Shown: positions 45,424 through 53,616 of the stretch, one piece after another | How positions within the stretch are numbered: the stretch's first letter is position 1 | How the letters are laid out: each line of letters begins with the position of its first letter | Assembly (NCBI GenBank): GCA_964537975.1 | Contig: CAZIDP010000005.1 | Location: forward strand, 62,001-126,000 | Direction of reading: 5' to 3' | DNA length: 64,000 nt | DNA from: SCBR16-9 sp964537975 | GTDB taxonomy: Bacteria; Hydrogenedentota; Hydrogenedentia; Hydrogenedentales; SCBR16-9 | Position numbers and translations under genes: made by a program | The notes under the pieces: generated by a model | What the model was told of the DNA's origin: nothing | Databases searched by the model: none | Seen by the model: only the letters and a program-made list of their open reading frames with translations

Positions 45424-46877
45424 GTTAACTCTGCTCTTGCGAGGTAACCTCTAAACTCAAACAACCCCTCCCTTGAATACCCAACAAGTTCGAGATTCCC
45501 CAAAGATTTAAGCAGGCCAGAAATCGGTGTGATATTTTTACCCATAACTATATCGTCTTTTGTTCCTACAAGACCAAGACGGGCATTATGCATTGTTAAA
45601 TCACGAAACATGTCTGCATATGCAGGCCAGTAGATTTGAAGCAACAAATCACCGTTTAATCGACGACCACTGCTACATTGGCCTAATAACCCCGCCATAA
45701 GCGGTTCCTGTGATGTAAGATAATAATAACGAAGGTCCTGTGCAAGGCAGAATGTCATCTTTTCACCTGAAAAGGGTACTAATAGACCATCTCGGTCATT
45801 CCAATAAAAGGGGATAGATTCTGCCCGCTCATTCAACCAGTAAAAGGGATGACGCATTGCAGCCCCTCCTGATGTTCTCGATATGAGTGCAAATTCAGGA
45901 ATTGGCAACGATTCTGAGGTATCGATATCCATCAAAATCAGATAAGCGGCAGGATCGTTTAAGTTATTGATAGTATCCAGGGTTTCTTGAAACACAACGT
46001 CAAAATCAGGAACCAAATATCTTGTGAGATGTTTTAAGAAACTATACCCCTCAGGTAACCCGTCTTCCAGAACAGTCAGCAAATAATCTAATACGATATG
46101 GCTGTCTGCCCAATTTGTAGCGCCAAGAACAAACAATGGTTGCAGCATATCTTCAGGCAAGTCAATTGTTTCGAAAGGTTTTCCGCCACCGGCAAAACGG
46201 CTGTCAGACATATAACCTCTTAAAAATATTTCACGACTGGCCTGAATTTCCACCATCAGATCGGTATCTTCACCATTCCTCTGGAATGCCAAGCTGTCAC
46301 TTGCAACAATACTCGTATCGCTGATCGCAGGTGATTCCAGGACAGCTCGAATATAACTGTGATGAGGCGAAACAATTATAAACCCATCATGCCAGACATA
46401 AAACAAGTCTCCGAATTGCCGTGTACCCAGATCATCGACTTCAGATGTCATCAACGCGTGCAAGGCTCCAGCACTCCTTAAGAGGATACCTGGATGAAAA
46501 CAAGCACCCCAATCCCCACCATGATTGGCCGCTAGCATTTGAGGCCCCAACCACAATTGCCAGCGCGTAGGAGTAGGTCGAATTCCGGAAACCTTACGGA
46601 CACCCAGTTCTAAATCATATTTAAAATTTGAAAATTCGTTGACAAATAATGCGCCTGCATGGCTGTGCTCCAATGCATTCCAAAAAACAGGAAAAGCAGG
46701 TACAAATAGAATATTATCTGCTGCTTCTGGATGGTATCCCTCATGAGGAGCAAGCTTGAGGTTATAGTCCAGGTTGCCCAATGAATAATACAGAGCAAAC
46801 ACCAAACCAACAACTGCAAATTTGATGATCAAACGCCAATGAACAGCTCGCACTACATTTTTACTGACCAACCCCAC
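45420..46877 (-). CDS. Membrane-anchored protein of unknown function
   Basis: A 485-residue protein with a single N-terminal span (about 16-33, AVVGLVFALYYSLGNL) and a large extracytoplasmic domain. Segments such as FYVWHDGFIIVSPHHSYIRAVLES and LVEIQASREIFLRGYM resemble DUF3352-type proteins, which bear repeated modules of unknown role, but I am not certain. The GTG start has GGAG 8 bases upstream. It is coupled to the secreted protein downstream (ATGA). Confidence 0.65.
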   Translation of the reverse strand: MGLVSKNVVRAVHWRLIIKFAVVGLVFALYYSLGNLDYNLKLAPHEGYHPEAADNILFVPAFPVFWNALEHSHAGALFVNEFSNFKYDLELGVRKVSGIRPTPTRWQLWLGPQMLAANHGGDWGACFHPGILLRSAGALHALMTSEVDDLGTRQFGDLFYVWHDGFIIVSPHHSYIRAVLESPAISDTSIVASDSLAFQRNGEDTDLMVEIQASREIFLRGYMSDSRFAGGGKPFETIDLPEDMLQPLFVLGATNWADSHIVLDYLLTVLEDGLPEGYSFLKHLTRYLVPDFDVVFQETLDTINNLNDPAAYLILMDIDTSESLPIPEFALISRTSGGAAMRHPFYWLNERAESIPFYWNDRDGLLVPFSGEKMTFCLAQDLRYYYLTSQEPLMAGLLGQCSSGRRLNGDLLLQIYWPAYADMFRDLTMHNARLGLVGTKDDIVMGKNITPISGLLKSLGNLELVGYSREGLFEFRGYLARAELT

Positions 46878-46974
46878 TTAAATCTCTCCAGATACGCACA
46901 GGTAATGATTAACATTTCCAATAATGTAGTAAAATTAATGGAGAAACCGTACACAGCAATTGCAACAAGCATTG

Positions 46975-47253
46975 CTATGCTTGTTCAGCATTCCAGACGC
47001 GATCGCATTCTGATGTGCGTTTTTCTTCAATCTTACTGATAATACCGGCAAGTTCTTCTCGCAGTATCTGTAATTGTTCGGGTGTATCAACCTGTGAAAT
47101 TCTTTGATCATAATCCAGTCTGGCAGCGGCAATGTCCGCATCACACCGAGTATTAATATCAGCAATAACCGCTTTTTCCTCGCTACTCAATCTTCGTGCT
47201 GGTCCACTGTTTTCTTCCATCTTTTCCAAAGCAATCTCAAGCGCACTCTTCAT
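46975..47253 (-). CDS. Small charged helical protein, conserved-looking, unknown
   Basis: A 92-residue protein, almost entirely helical and rich in Glu, Ala, Arg and Ile. The start MKSALEIALEKMEE followed by LSSEEKAVIADINTRCDADIAAA resembles small uncharacterised proteins I associate with PVC-type genomes, an impression I cannot check here. GGAG lies 9 bases before the ATG. No membrane span or metal motif; two Cys residues. It sits in a minus-strand run of unknown genes. Confidence 0.65.
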   Translation of the reverse strand: MKSALEIALEKMEENSGPARRLSSEEKAVIADINTRCDADIAAARLDYDQRISQVDTPEQLQILREELAGIISKIEEKRTSECDRVWNAEQA

Positions 47254-47318
47254 ATACTTGCATTCTCCTTTTCATTAGATAAAACACAAAACCAATTCTA
47301 TAATTGGTTGTCTACTTT

Positions 47319-47810
47319 TTACAGATTAAATTCATCATCCAGAATACTGCTGATAAAGCGTTCAACAGAAATGGGATAATAACGACTGTTCGGTGTGATA
47401 ATAATGCCGGTGGTTATGTCTTCCATTCGTTCCAACTCATCCAGACTTTCAGCTAAACATTCATCAACTGATGCTTTTAAATTAGATATTTCCAACTTCT
47501 CTGATTTGCACTCAACTGGTCGTTTATGAAAGCCCAAAAAACCGAAGACGCGTCCTACCAATTCAATGTCAACATTGTCCTCTCCAAAAACTTCTTCATA
47601 ATTAGGTGTCAAATGCGATGGACGTATTATGATCTGCGGCGATACGTGAACAATACCTTTTACACGGGTAGCGCCTTCCGATTTATCCAGTCGTGTTCCC
47701 AGACAAACATAAGGAAGTTCATGATATCCCTTGATTATTCCATAGGTCGGCTTACGCACAATGACAGTACGTTGAAAGACTTCCTGCATTTCTTGTGGGC
47801 TTAATGGCAT
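47319..47810 (-). CDS. Hypothetical cytoplasmic protein
   Basis: A 163-residue protein of unknown family. It is mixed alpha/beta, with a beta-rich first half (YGIIKGYHELPYVCLGT, GIVHVSPQIIIRP) and a helical acidic C-terminus (ECLAESLDELERMED). No signal peptide or catalytic motif stands out. GGAG seven bases before the ATG at 47810 sets the start; the longer reading to 47939 runs into the upstream gene and begins with an unlike hydrophobic stretch. It lies 65 bases before the 92-residue gene and probably shares its transcript. Confidence 0.65.
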   Translation of the reverse strand: MPLSPQEMQEVFQRTVIVRKPTYGIIKGYHELPYVCLGTRLDKSEGATRVKGIVHVSPQIIIRPSHLTPNYEEVFGEDNVDIELVGRVFGFLGFHKRPVECKSEKLEISNLKASVDECLAESLDELERMEDITTGIIITPNSRYYPISVERFISSILDDEFNL

Positions 47811-47913
47811 ACGCAAACTCCAATCTACATGTGCAAAACGGCCATTACAGCAACTAATACTATGATCTATTGCTAAAATGCGGCAGCATAAACTCCAGCT
47901 TCTAAAGAGCAGT

Positions 47914-48372
47914 TTAACGTATCGGATTATTAAGCGCAACCAATCCCACTTCTTTTATGCGAATTCTTGCATCTTGACGATGACGTTGATAAAGTATGCC
48001 GACATTATCACCAACCTTAAAATGAGTCCATTGTGACTCTGATACCTCAATACATTCAATCACGTTCAATTCTGGAGATATATTTATAGATAAATGTAAA
48101 ATAAATGTTGGATTAATTGTTGGATCATCTTTTTCAGAATTGTTGTTGCCCTGTAAAATATCATGCCCATGGACAACCCCGACCCCTGGTATAAGCGCGG
48201 GCAAGAATTCATCGGTAGGCCGTTGCGATGCCATTGCAAATAATATAACCAACATCAGTGTTGTTATCATCAAAAAAATGAGTGGTCGGTATTGAGGTGT
48301 TGCTCCAACTCGCCTTCTTAGAACATATCTGTGTTGTTGGTTACTTTCATCATGCGTATACTTAATGGCCAT
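47914..48372 (-). CDS. Single-span membrane protein, unknown
   Basis: A 152-residue protein: a basic N-terminus (YVLRRRVGATPQYRP), one span (about 31-48, LIFLMITTLMLVILFAMA) and an extracytoplasmic domain with beta strands (FILHLSINISPELNVIECIEV). A final segment (KVGDNVGILYQRHRQDARIRIKEVG) resembles an OB- or SH3-like barrel. AGGAAAG lies 8 bases before the ATG. It begins the five-gene minus-strand run that ends at 43579. Function unknown. Confidence 0.65.
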   Translation of the reverse strand: MAIKYTHDESNQQHRYVLRRRVGATPQYRPLIFLMITTLMLVILFAMASQRPTDEFLPALIPGVGVVHGHDILQGNNNSEKDDPTINPTFILHLSINISPELNVIECIEVSESQWTHFKVGDNVGILYQRHRQDARIRIKEVGLVALNNPIR

Positions 48373-48386
48373 GTAGGTTACTTTCC

Positions 48387-48416
48387 TTGACTAACAATGC
48401 CTCTGTATAGGATGAT
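48387..48416 (+). promoter_or_regulatory. Candidate promoter of trkA-trkH
   Basis: TTGACT (48387-48392), an 18-base spacer and GATGAT (48411-48416), 47 bases before trkA. The -35 box is good, the -10 box moderate. Confidence 0.35.
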
Positions 48417-48462
48417 CACCTCTATTTTACATTATAACGCCAGTTCTCAGGAATAAAACAAT

Positions 48463-49809
48463 ATGAATATCTTCATAGCAGGCGGCGGTCGTGTCGGATA
48501 TCACCTTGCCCGCTTGATAAGTTCAGAAGACCAGGATGTCACCGTTATCGAAAGTGACATCAAACAATTCGAGAAAATCGATGCAATGGATGTCAGAACC
48601 GTCATTGGTGACGGTCGCTCCATTCTGCTATTACAGTCTCTGGGTGTAGGCGCAGCCGACCTCTTTGTTTCTGCCATGGGAACAGACGAAGCCAACCTTA
48701 TTGCAGCCGCTATTGCAAAAAGTCTCGGAGCCAAGCAAGTTGTTGCACGGGTTGACAGCCCGATGTTCATTGAAGACAATTTCTTATATGAGACCGCATT
48801 GGGCATTAATTATATATTAAGTCCAGACGCCGTTGCAGCTCTTGAAATTGCGAATTATGTTGAGCATCCAGGAATCCTTAACAGCCGAGATTTTGGCCGG
48901 GGACTCATTCAGATGCAACAGATTTCTGTGAGTAAATCGCCCACAGATAATGGAAAAACACTAAAAGATGCATTACCACCTGGTAGTGGTGTACTCGTTG
49001 CCTTGATTCAACATGACGGAATGTCAAGAATCCCGCATGGAGATTCTATTATTCACCCGGGCGATAACATCACCCTGATTGGCAACAAAGAAAAAATGAG
49101 AGCGCACCTTAAATTATTTATCAATGAAAAAGCCAGACCTGAAAAAGTCGCCATTCTGGGTGGTGGCACAATCGGTGTACGTCTGGCAATGGCGCTGGAG
49201 GGAAATGTTCGTTCTATTAAAATTATTGAACGTAACCACGGACGCGCCGAGGTATTATCAAAACAATTTACCAAGGTTAAAATTGTTGAGCGCGACGGTA
49301 CCTCCCGTAGTGATCTGGAGCAAGAACACATTGACGGATCATATACCTTCGTCGCAGCAACCAAAGACGATGAACGGAATATTTTGGCTGCTGTATTGGC
49401 AAAGGAAGTCGGCGCAAAAACTGTAGTAGCCGTGGTAAACCAACCTGATTTTGCACCTCTGGTCGAACGCCTCGGTATAGACCTTACCGTATCACCTCGG
49501 GCCAGTATTGCAAACAGTATTATTAAATTGGTTCATACCGGGCAAGTAGCCTCGCTTGCGATACTCAGTGAAGGCAAGTTTGAATTGGTAGAATATGATG
49601 TTGACTCGAATTCGCCTGTGTTGGGACGTCGAATTAAAGAATTTTCATCTAAAATGCCCAAAGATGCACTCATAACCACCATATTGAGAGGTGACAAAGT
49701 ATTTGTACCTGGGGGTGAAGATGAAATATTAGACGGTGACTCTGTAATTGTACTCGCTACAGCCGAGGCACTGGACCAAGTCAGAAAAGTTTTGAAAGTT
49801 AAACGATGA
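48463..49809 (+). CDS. trkA: Trk potassium uptake regulator TrkA
   Basis: A 448-residue cytoplasmic protein that gates TrkH channels with NAD(H)/ATP. Two RCK halves are visible. The first Rossmann motif GGGRVGYHLA is at residue 6 with its acidic ribose-binding VIESD; the second is GGGTIGVRLA near residue 230 with IIERN. Each is followed by a TrkA_C domain (about 140-220 and 365-448). The stop overlaps trkH (ATGA). The double-RCK length matches the E. coli type. Confidence 0.93.
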   Translation: MNIFIAGGGRVGYHLARLISSEDQDVTVIESDIKQFEKIDAMDVRTVIGDGRSILLLQSLGVGAADLFVSAMGTDEANLIAAAIAKSLGAKQVVARVDSPMFIEDNFLYETALGINYILSPDAVAALEIANYVEHPGILNSRDFGRGLIQMQQISVSKSPTDNGKTLKDALPPGSGVLVALIQHDGMSRIPHGDSIIHPGDNITLIGNKEKMRAHLKLFINEKARPEKVAILGGGTIGVRLAMALEGNVRSIKIIERNHGRAEVLSKQFTKVKIVERDGTSRSDLEQEHIDGSYTFVAATKDDERNILAAVLAKEVGAKTVVAVVNQPDFAPLVERLGIDLTVSPRASIANSIIKLVHTGQVASLAILSEGKFELVEYDVDSNSPVLGRRIKEFSSKMPKDALITTILRGDKVFVPGGEDEILDGDSVIVLATAEALDQVRKVLKVKR

Positions 49810-51293
49810 ATTACAGATTAGTATCCAAATATCTGGGACAATTCATCATCATCTTTTCATTCCTTACGCTTCCCTCTTTGTTGTGCGCATTGATTTATGG
49901 CGAAACCTCCATGGTGTACACATTTCTAAATACAATTATTGTCGCGTGCCTCATTGGAGGTGCTTTGGCCCTGTTCGGAAAAAATGCCACCTTCAAATTC
50001 TACCAAAGAGAAGCTTTAGGACTGGTTGCTCTGGGCTGGTTATTATCCGCAATTATCGGTGCACTCCCCTTTTATTTCAGTGGCGCCTTTAGTATGGTCG
50101 ATTCAATTTTCGAGTCTATGTCCGGACTGACAACGACCGGAGCTACCATCATGGAAGATATTGAATCGCACCCAAAATCTCTCCTGTTCTGGCGATCTTT
50201 TTCTCAATGGCTCGGTGGCATGGGCATCATCTTGTTGTTTATTGCGGTGCTGCCCTATCTGGGTGCTGGTGGTAAACAGTTGTTTCGATCAGAAGTAACT
50301 GGCCCGGACCCTCGGGGATTAAGCCCAAGAATCAAAGATACCGCGTCGTTCTTGTATAAAATCTATTTCGGAATGACCATAATATTAGTACTGCTTTTGA
50401 TGTTTGCTGGTATGGACTTGTATGACGCTCTGTGCCACACATTCACTACTTTATCAACAGGTGGTTTTTCACCTAGACAAGACAGCATTGCATATTATGA
50501 CAGTGCAATCATTGAGACTATTATTATAGTCTTTATGATACTTGCAGGTACTAATTTTGCATTATATGTGACGATATTGAGAGGAAAAAAATTTATATTT
50601 TTCCGAGATACAGAATGGCGTACATATCTTTTAGTTCTTACTGTTGCAACACTACTCGTTGCGGCGAACTTGCAAGGAGCACAAAAACAACTGGTGCTGT
50701 CCACCTCTCCCCCAGAGACACCAGAATACACTGCTGTCGAAACGATGCGAGCTTCTGCCTTTCAAGTCGTTTCAATCATGACATCAACAGGATATGCTAC
50801 TGAAGATTTTGACGTTTGGCCCTACTTCTCACGGGTATTGTTGCTGCTACTCATGTTCATCGGTGGGAATGCCGGGTCAACAGCAGGCGGACTAAAGGTA
50901 ATCCGCTGGGTGATATTGGCAAAGATGGTTTATTGGCGAATTGAAAGCACTTTTCGACCTAAAACTGTACGTGCAATTCGTGTAAATGGACAGGTGATTG
51001 AAGAAGACATTCAGCAGATGATTTATGCTTTTTTTGCACTCAATATGGTTGTATTTAGTTCAGGTACATTGATCATGACATTCTTCGGTCTCCCCATTGA
51101 ATCAGCAGCATCCTCTGTAGCTGCCACCTTGAATAACATCGGCCCAGGCTTTGAACACGTAGGTCCAGTTGAAAGCTTTGCTTTCATCCCTGATATCGGG
51201 AAACTATTTCTGGCATTGTTTATGATGATGGGAAGACTGGAGATGTTCACGGTGTGTGTACTTTTTGTGCCGGCATTTTGGCGGCATGCCTGA
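49806..51293 (+). CDS. trkH: Trk potassium transporter TrkH, copy 1
   Basis: A 495-residue K+ channel/transporter subunit of the inner membrane. The four pore-loop filter segments are recognisable: GLTTTGATIM, TLSTGGFSPRQ, SIMTSTGYATEDF and NNIGPGFEHVG, each with its filter Gly. Intramembrane Gly-rich helices (GGNAGSTAGGLKV) are also present. Translationally coupled to trkA. A second trkH copy follows after 39 bases. Confidence 0.92.
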   Translation: MNYRLVSKYLGQFIIIFSFLTLPSLLCALIYGETSMVYTFLNTIIVACLIGGALALFGKNATFKFYQREALGLVALGWLLSAIIGALPFYFSGAFSMVDSIFESMSGLTTTGATIMEDIESHPKSLLFWRSFSQWLGGMGIILLFIAVLPYLGAGGKQLFRSEVTGPDPRGLSPRIKDTASFLYKIYFGMTIILVLLLMFAGMDLYDALCHTFTTLSTGGFSPRQDSIAYYDSAIIETIIIVFMILAGTNFALYVTILRGKKFIFFRDTEWRTYLLVLTVATLLVAANLQGAQKQLVLSTSPPETPEYTAVETMRASAFQVVSIMTSTGYATEDFDVWPYFSRVLLLLLMFIGGNAGSTAGGLKVIRWVILAKMVYWRIESTFRPKTVRAIRVNGQVIEEDIQQMIYAFFALNMVVFSSGTLIMTFFGLPIESAASSVAATLNNIGPGFEHVGPVESFAFIPDIGKLFLALFMMMGRLEMFTVCVLFVPAFWRHA

Positions 51294-51332
51294 TGTGTTC
51301 ACTGACATATATTTTTTAATAAAGCGCCTACA

Positions 51333-52832
51333 ATGAACTATAAACTAATCAGTAAGTTTTTCGCACACTTTTTAGGTGTTTTTGTATTACTTATGCTACC
51401 GTCCATGATTTGTTCCATTTTATATCATGAATGGTATATGGTGATTACTTTTCTTGCCTCTATAGTAAGTGTGTTGATACTGGCACTCATCTTACATTTT
51501 TTCGGTCGCAATGCATCGTCACAGATGTATGAACGGGAAATGCTGGTTCTGGTCAGCATCGGCTGGATGATTGCCGGTATTGCAGGCAGTCTCCCTTTTC
51601 TCTTCAGTGGATTGCTAAATCCGGTCGATTCCCTTTTTGAATCAATTTCTGGACTTACCACAACCGGTTCCTCAGTGATGACGGCCATTGAAGAAGCTCC
51701 CAAAGGTCTTTTGTTTTGGCGTGCTTTTATCCAATGGATCGGCGGGATGGGAATAGTACTTATTTTTATTACGGTGCTTCCTTACCTCGGTGCAGGTGGT
51801 AAACACCTGATGCAGCATGAATCATATGGAATCAACACACGTTCATTTCGTCCACGCATCAAAGAATCTGCGATTGTAATTTTCAAAATCTATATGGGTA
51901 TGACCATACTGATGTCAATAATGCTGATGATGGCAGGCATGTCTGTCTTCGATGCCATATGCCACGCTTTTACTACACTGGCAACAGGGGGATATTCAAC
52001 GCGTCAAGCCAGTATTGCCGCATACGACAGTCAATTGGTTGAATTGATTCTTATCTTTGGAATGGTGCTGGCCAGTATAAATTTTGTGCTATTTTTTGGA
52101 TTGTCAAAAGGAGACTGGCGCAACTTGGTTCAAAACACAGAATGGAAGGTATTTCTGGCCATTCTAGCTGTTGCCATTCTACTAATAACATTGAACCTGA
52201 TGTGGGGTTCTCCTCATGTAGACCTGATACTGGATGCTGAAGATGCTGCACGTTCAGATTTCTGTTATACGCCTTTACAAGCCTTACGCGCAGCCTCTTT
52301 CAACACAATATCTGCAATGAGTACAACCGGATTTGCGACCGATAATTTTGACAGCTGGCCCCATTTCTCTCGTATGTTACTCATATTTCTTATGATTATT
52401 GGAGGTTGTACGGGCTCCACCAGTGGTGGTATAAAGGTGATGCGTGTTGTACTACTAATAAAAATGTTGCACTGGAAAATAGAAAATACGTACCGTCCCA
52501 AAACTGTACGTGCGGTGCGTCTGAATGGAGAAGTGGTTCCAGATGCTGTTCAACAAACAATATACAATTTCATTACACTATATATTCTTGTTTATTCCGC
52601 TACAGTTCTACTACTTTCAGCCATGGGGCTACCCTTCATCACAGCCATTTCAGCGGTAGCCGCTACTATCAATGGCGTGGGACCGGGAATGGAACATGTG
52701 GGAGCAATACAGGACTTTCACCTGCTACCCAACGCAGCAAAACTATTGCTAAGTCTGGTGATGATCATGGGGCGTTTAGAGATTTTCAGTGTATGTGCTT
52801 TATTTTTACCATCATTCTGGCGTAAAAGTTAA
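51333..52832 (+). CDS. Trk potassium transporter TrkH, tandem copy 2
   Basis: A 499-residue paralogue of the preceding gene, co-linear along its length. Filter segments: GLTTTGSSVM, TLATGGYSTRQ, AMSTTGFATDNF and NGVGPGMEHVG; all filter Gly residues are kept while neighbouring residues differ (Ala to Ser in the first loop, Phe to Tyr and Pro to Thr in the second). The pair presumably shares the single TrkA. E. coli has TrkG and TrkH with different Na+ dependence, which offers one reason for two copies. Confidence 0.9.
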   Translation: MNYKLISKFFAHFLGVFVLLMLPSMICSILYHEWYMVITFLASIVSVLILALILHFFGRNASSQMYEREMLVLVSIGWMIAGIAGSLPFLFSGLLNPVDSLFESISGLTTTGSSVMTAIEEAPKGLLFWRAFIQWIGGMGIVLIFITVLPYLGAGGKHLMQHESYGINTRSFRPRIKESAIVIFKIYMGMTILMSIMLMMAGMSVFDAICHAFTTLATGGYSTRQASIAAYDSQLVELILIFGMVLASINFVLFFGLSKGDWRNLVQNTEWKVFLAILAVAILLITLNLMWGSPHVDLILDAEDAARSDFCYTPLQALRAASFNTISAMSTTGFATDNFDSWPHFSRMLLIFLMIIGGCTGSTSGGIKVMRVVLLIKMLHWKIENTYRPKTVRAVRLNGEVVPDAVQQTIYNFITLYILVYSATVLLLSAMGLPFITAISAVAATINGVGPGMEHVGAIQDFHLLPNAAKLLLSLVMIMGRLEIFSVCALFLPSFWRKS

Positions 52833-52882
52833 AAACATGCTGCGCTGGTGCATCTAGTATATACTTCTGATAACCGGCACAA

Positions 52883-53467
52883 TCAGTTTTCTTTAGCATC
52901 ACTGATCACCCTGCGTTTGCGGGCATATTCCTCGAGTTGATCGCGAAGCAGCTTACGTCCCCGATATAGTCGAGACATCACCGTACCCAAGGGGCATTCC
53001 ATGGCATCCGCTATTTCTTTGTAGGACTTGTCTTCCAAATCTGCCATAATAACTGCAACGCGAAAATCATTGGGTAAAGATTCGATGGCCAACCGCACCT
53101 CATCATCAAGCAATTCCAACAAACCATTGGTCTTACCATCTTCTGCTTGTAAAGGTATATTCGGGTCTGGGCCTAGATGTGGTGCTGGCTCTGCACCTGT
53201 CAATTCAACAAAGGTAGGACGACGTGCACGACGCCGGTACTCATTAATGAATGTATTACGCAAAATGGTGAGCAGCCACGCCTTTATATAAGTGCCTTCT
53301 TTAAACTTATCATGAAAGCGCAGTGCTTTAACTACAGTATTTTGTGTTAAATCTTCAGCGTCTGCAGCATTATGTGTCAGTCGAAGCGCCACTGCATAAA
53401 GCATGTCTAAATGCTCAAGTACGAGATTTTCGAATTCTATGGAACGTTGCACAAGCTGGTTTTCCAA
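52883..53467 (-). CDS. ECF-type RNA polymerase sigma factor
   Basis: A 194-residue sigma-70-family protein with regions 2 (YAVALRLTHNAADAEDLTQNTVVKAL, then FKEGTYIKAWLLTILRNTFINEYRRR) and 4 (SYKEIADAMECPLGTVMSRLYRGRKLL) joined by an acidic linker of about 50 residues. No region 1 or 3, so it is ECF-like. The start is TTG at 53467 with a modest upstream GAG. An anti-sigma gene is expected just downstream, but trkH lies there on the other strand, so none is adjacent. Confidence 0.88.
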   Translation of the reverse strand: MENQLVQRSIEFENLVLEHLDMLYAVALRLTHNAADAEDLTQNTVVKALRFHDKFKEGTYIKAWLLTILRNTFINEYRRRARRPTFVELTGAEPAPHLGPDPNIPLQAEDGKTNGLLELLDDEVRLAIESLPNDFRVAVIMADLEDKSYKEIADAMECPLGTVMSRLYRGRKLLRDQLEEYARKRRVISDAKEN

Positions 53468-53616
53468 TTCCAGATCTCTTTACCCGCGAAAAACCTTGGC
53501 CGACGTATGATGAGGCTGGTCAGAAAGTCTCGCTTTTTGGTTAATCCCCCGATTTAATGTTTCTATATCCTAGCAAGTTTACTCTTATTAGGTCAATTAT
53601 TCATAAAAACGAAAAA

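Noticed and set aside
53344..53544. Plus-strand frame ending in a protein-like tail (KVSLFG) beyond the sigma gene start
   Set aside because: Most of it is antisense to the sigma factor, and the short non-overlapping end has no start or homologue I can name.
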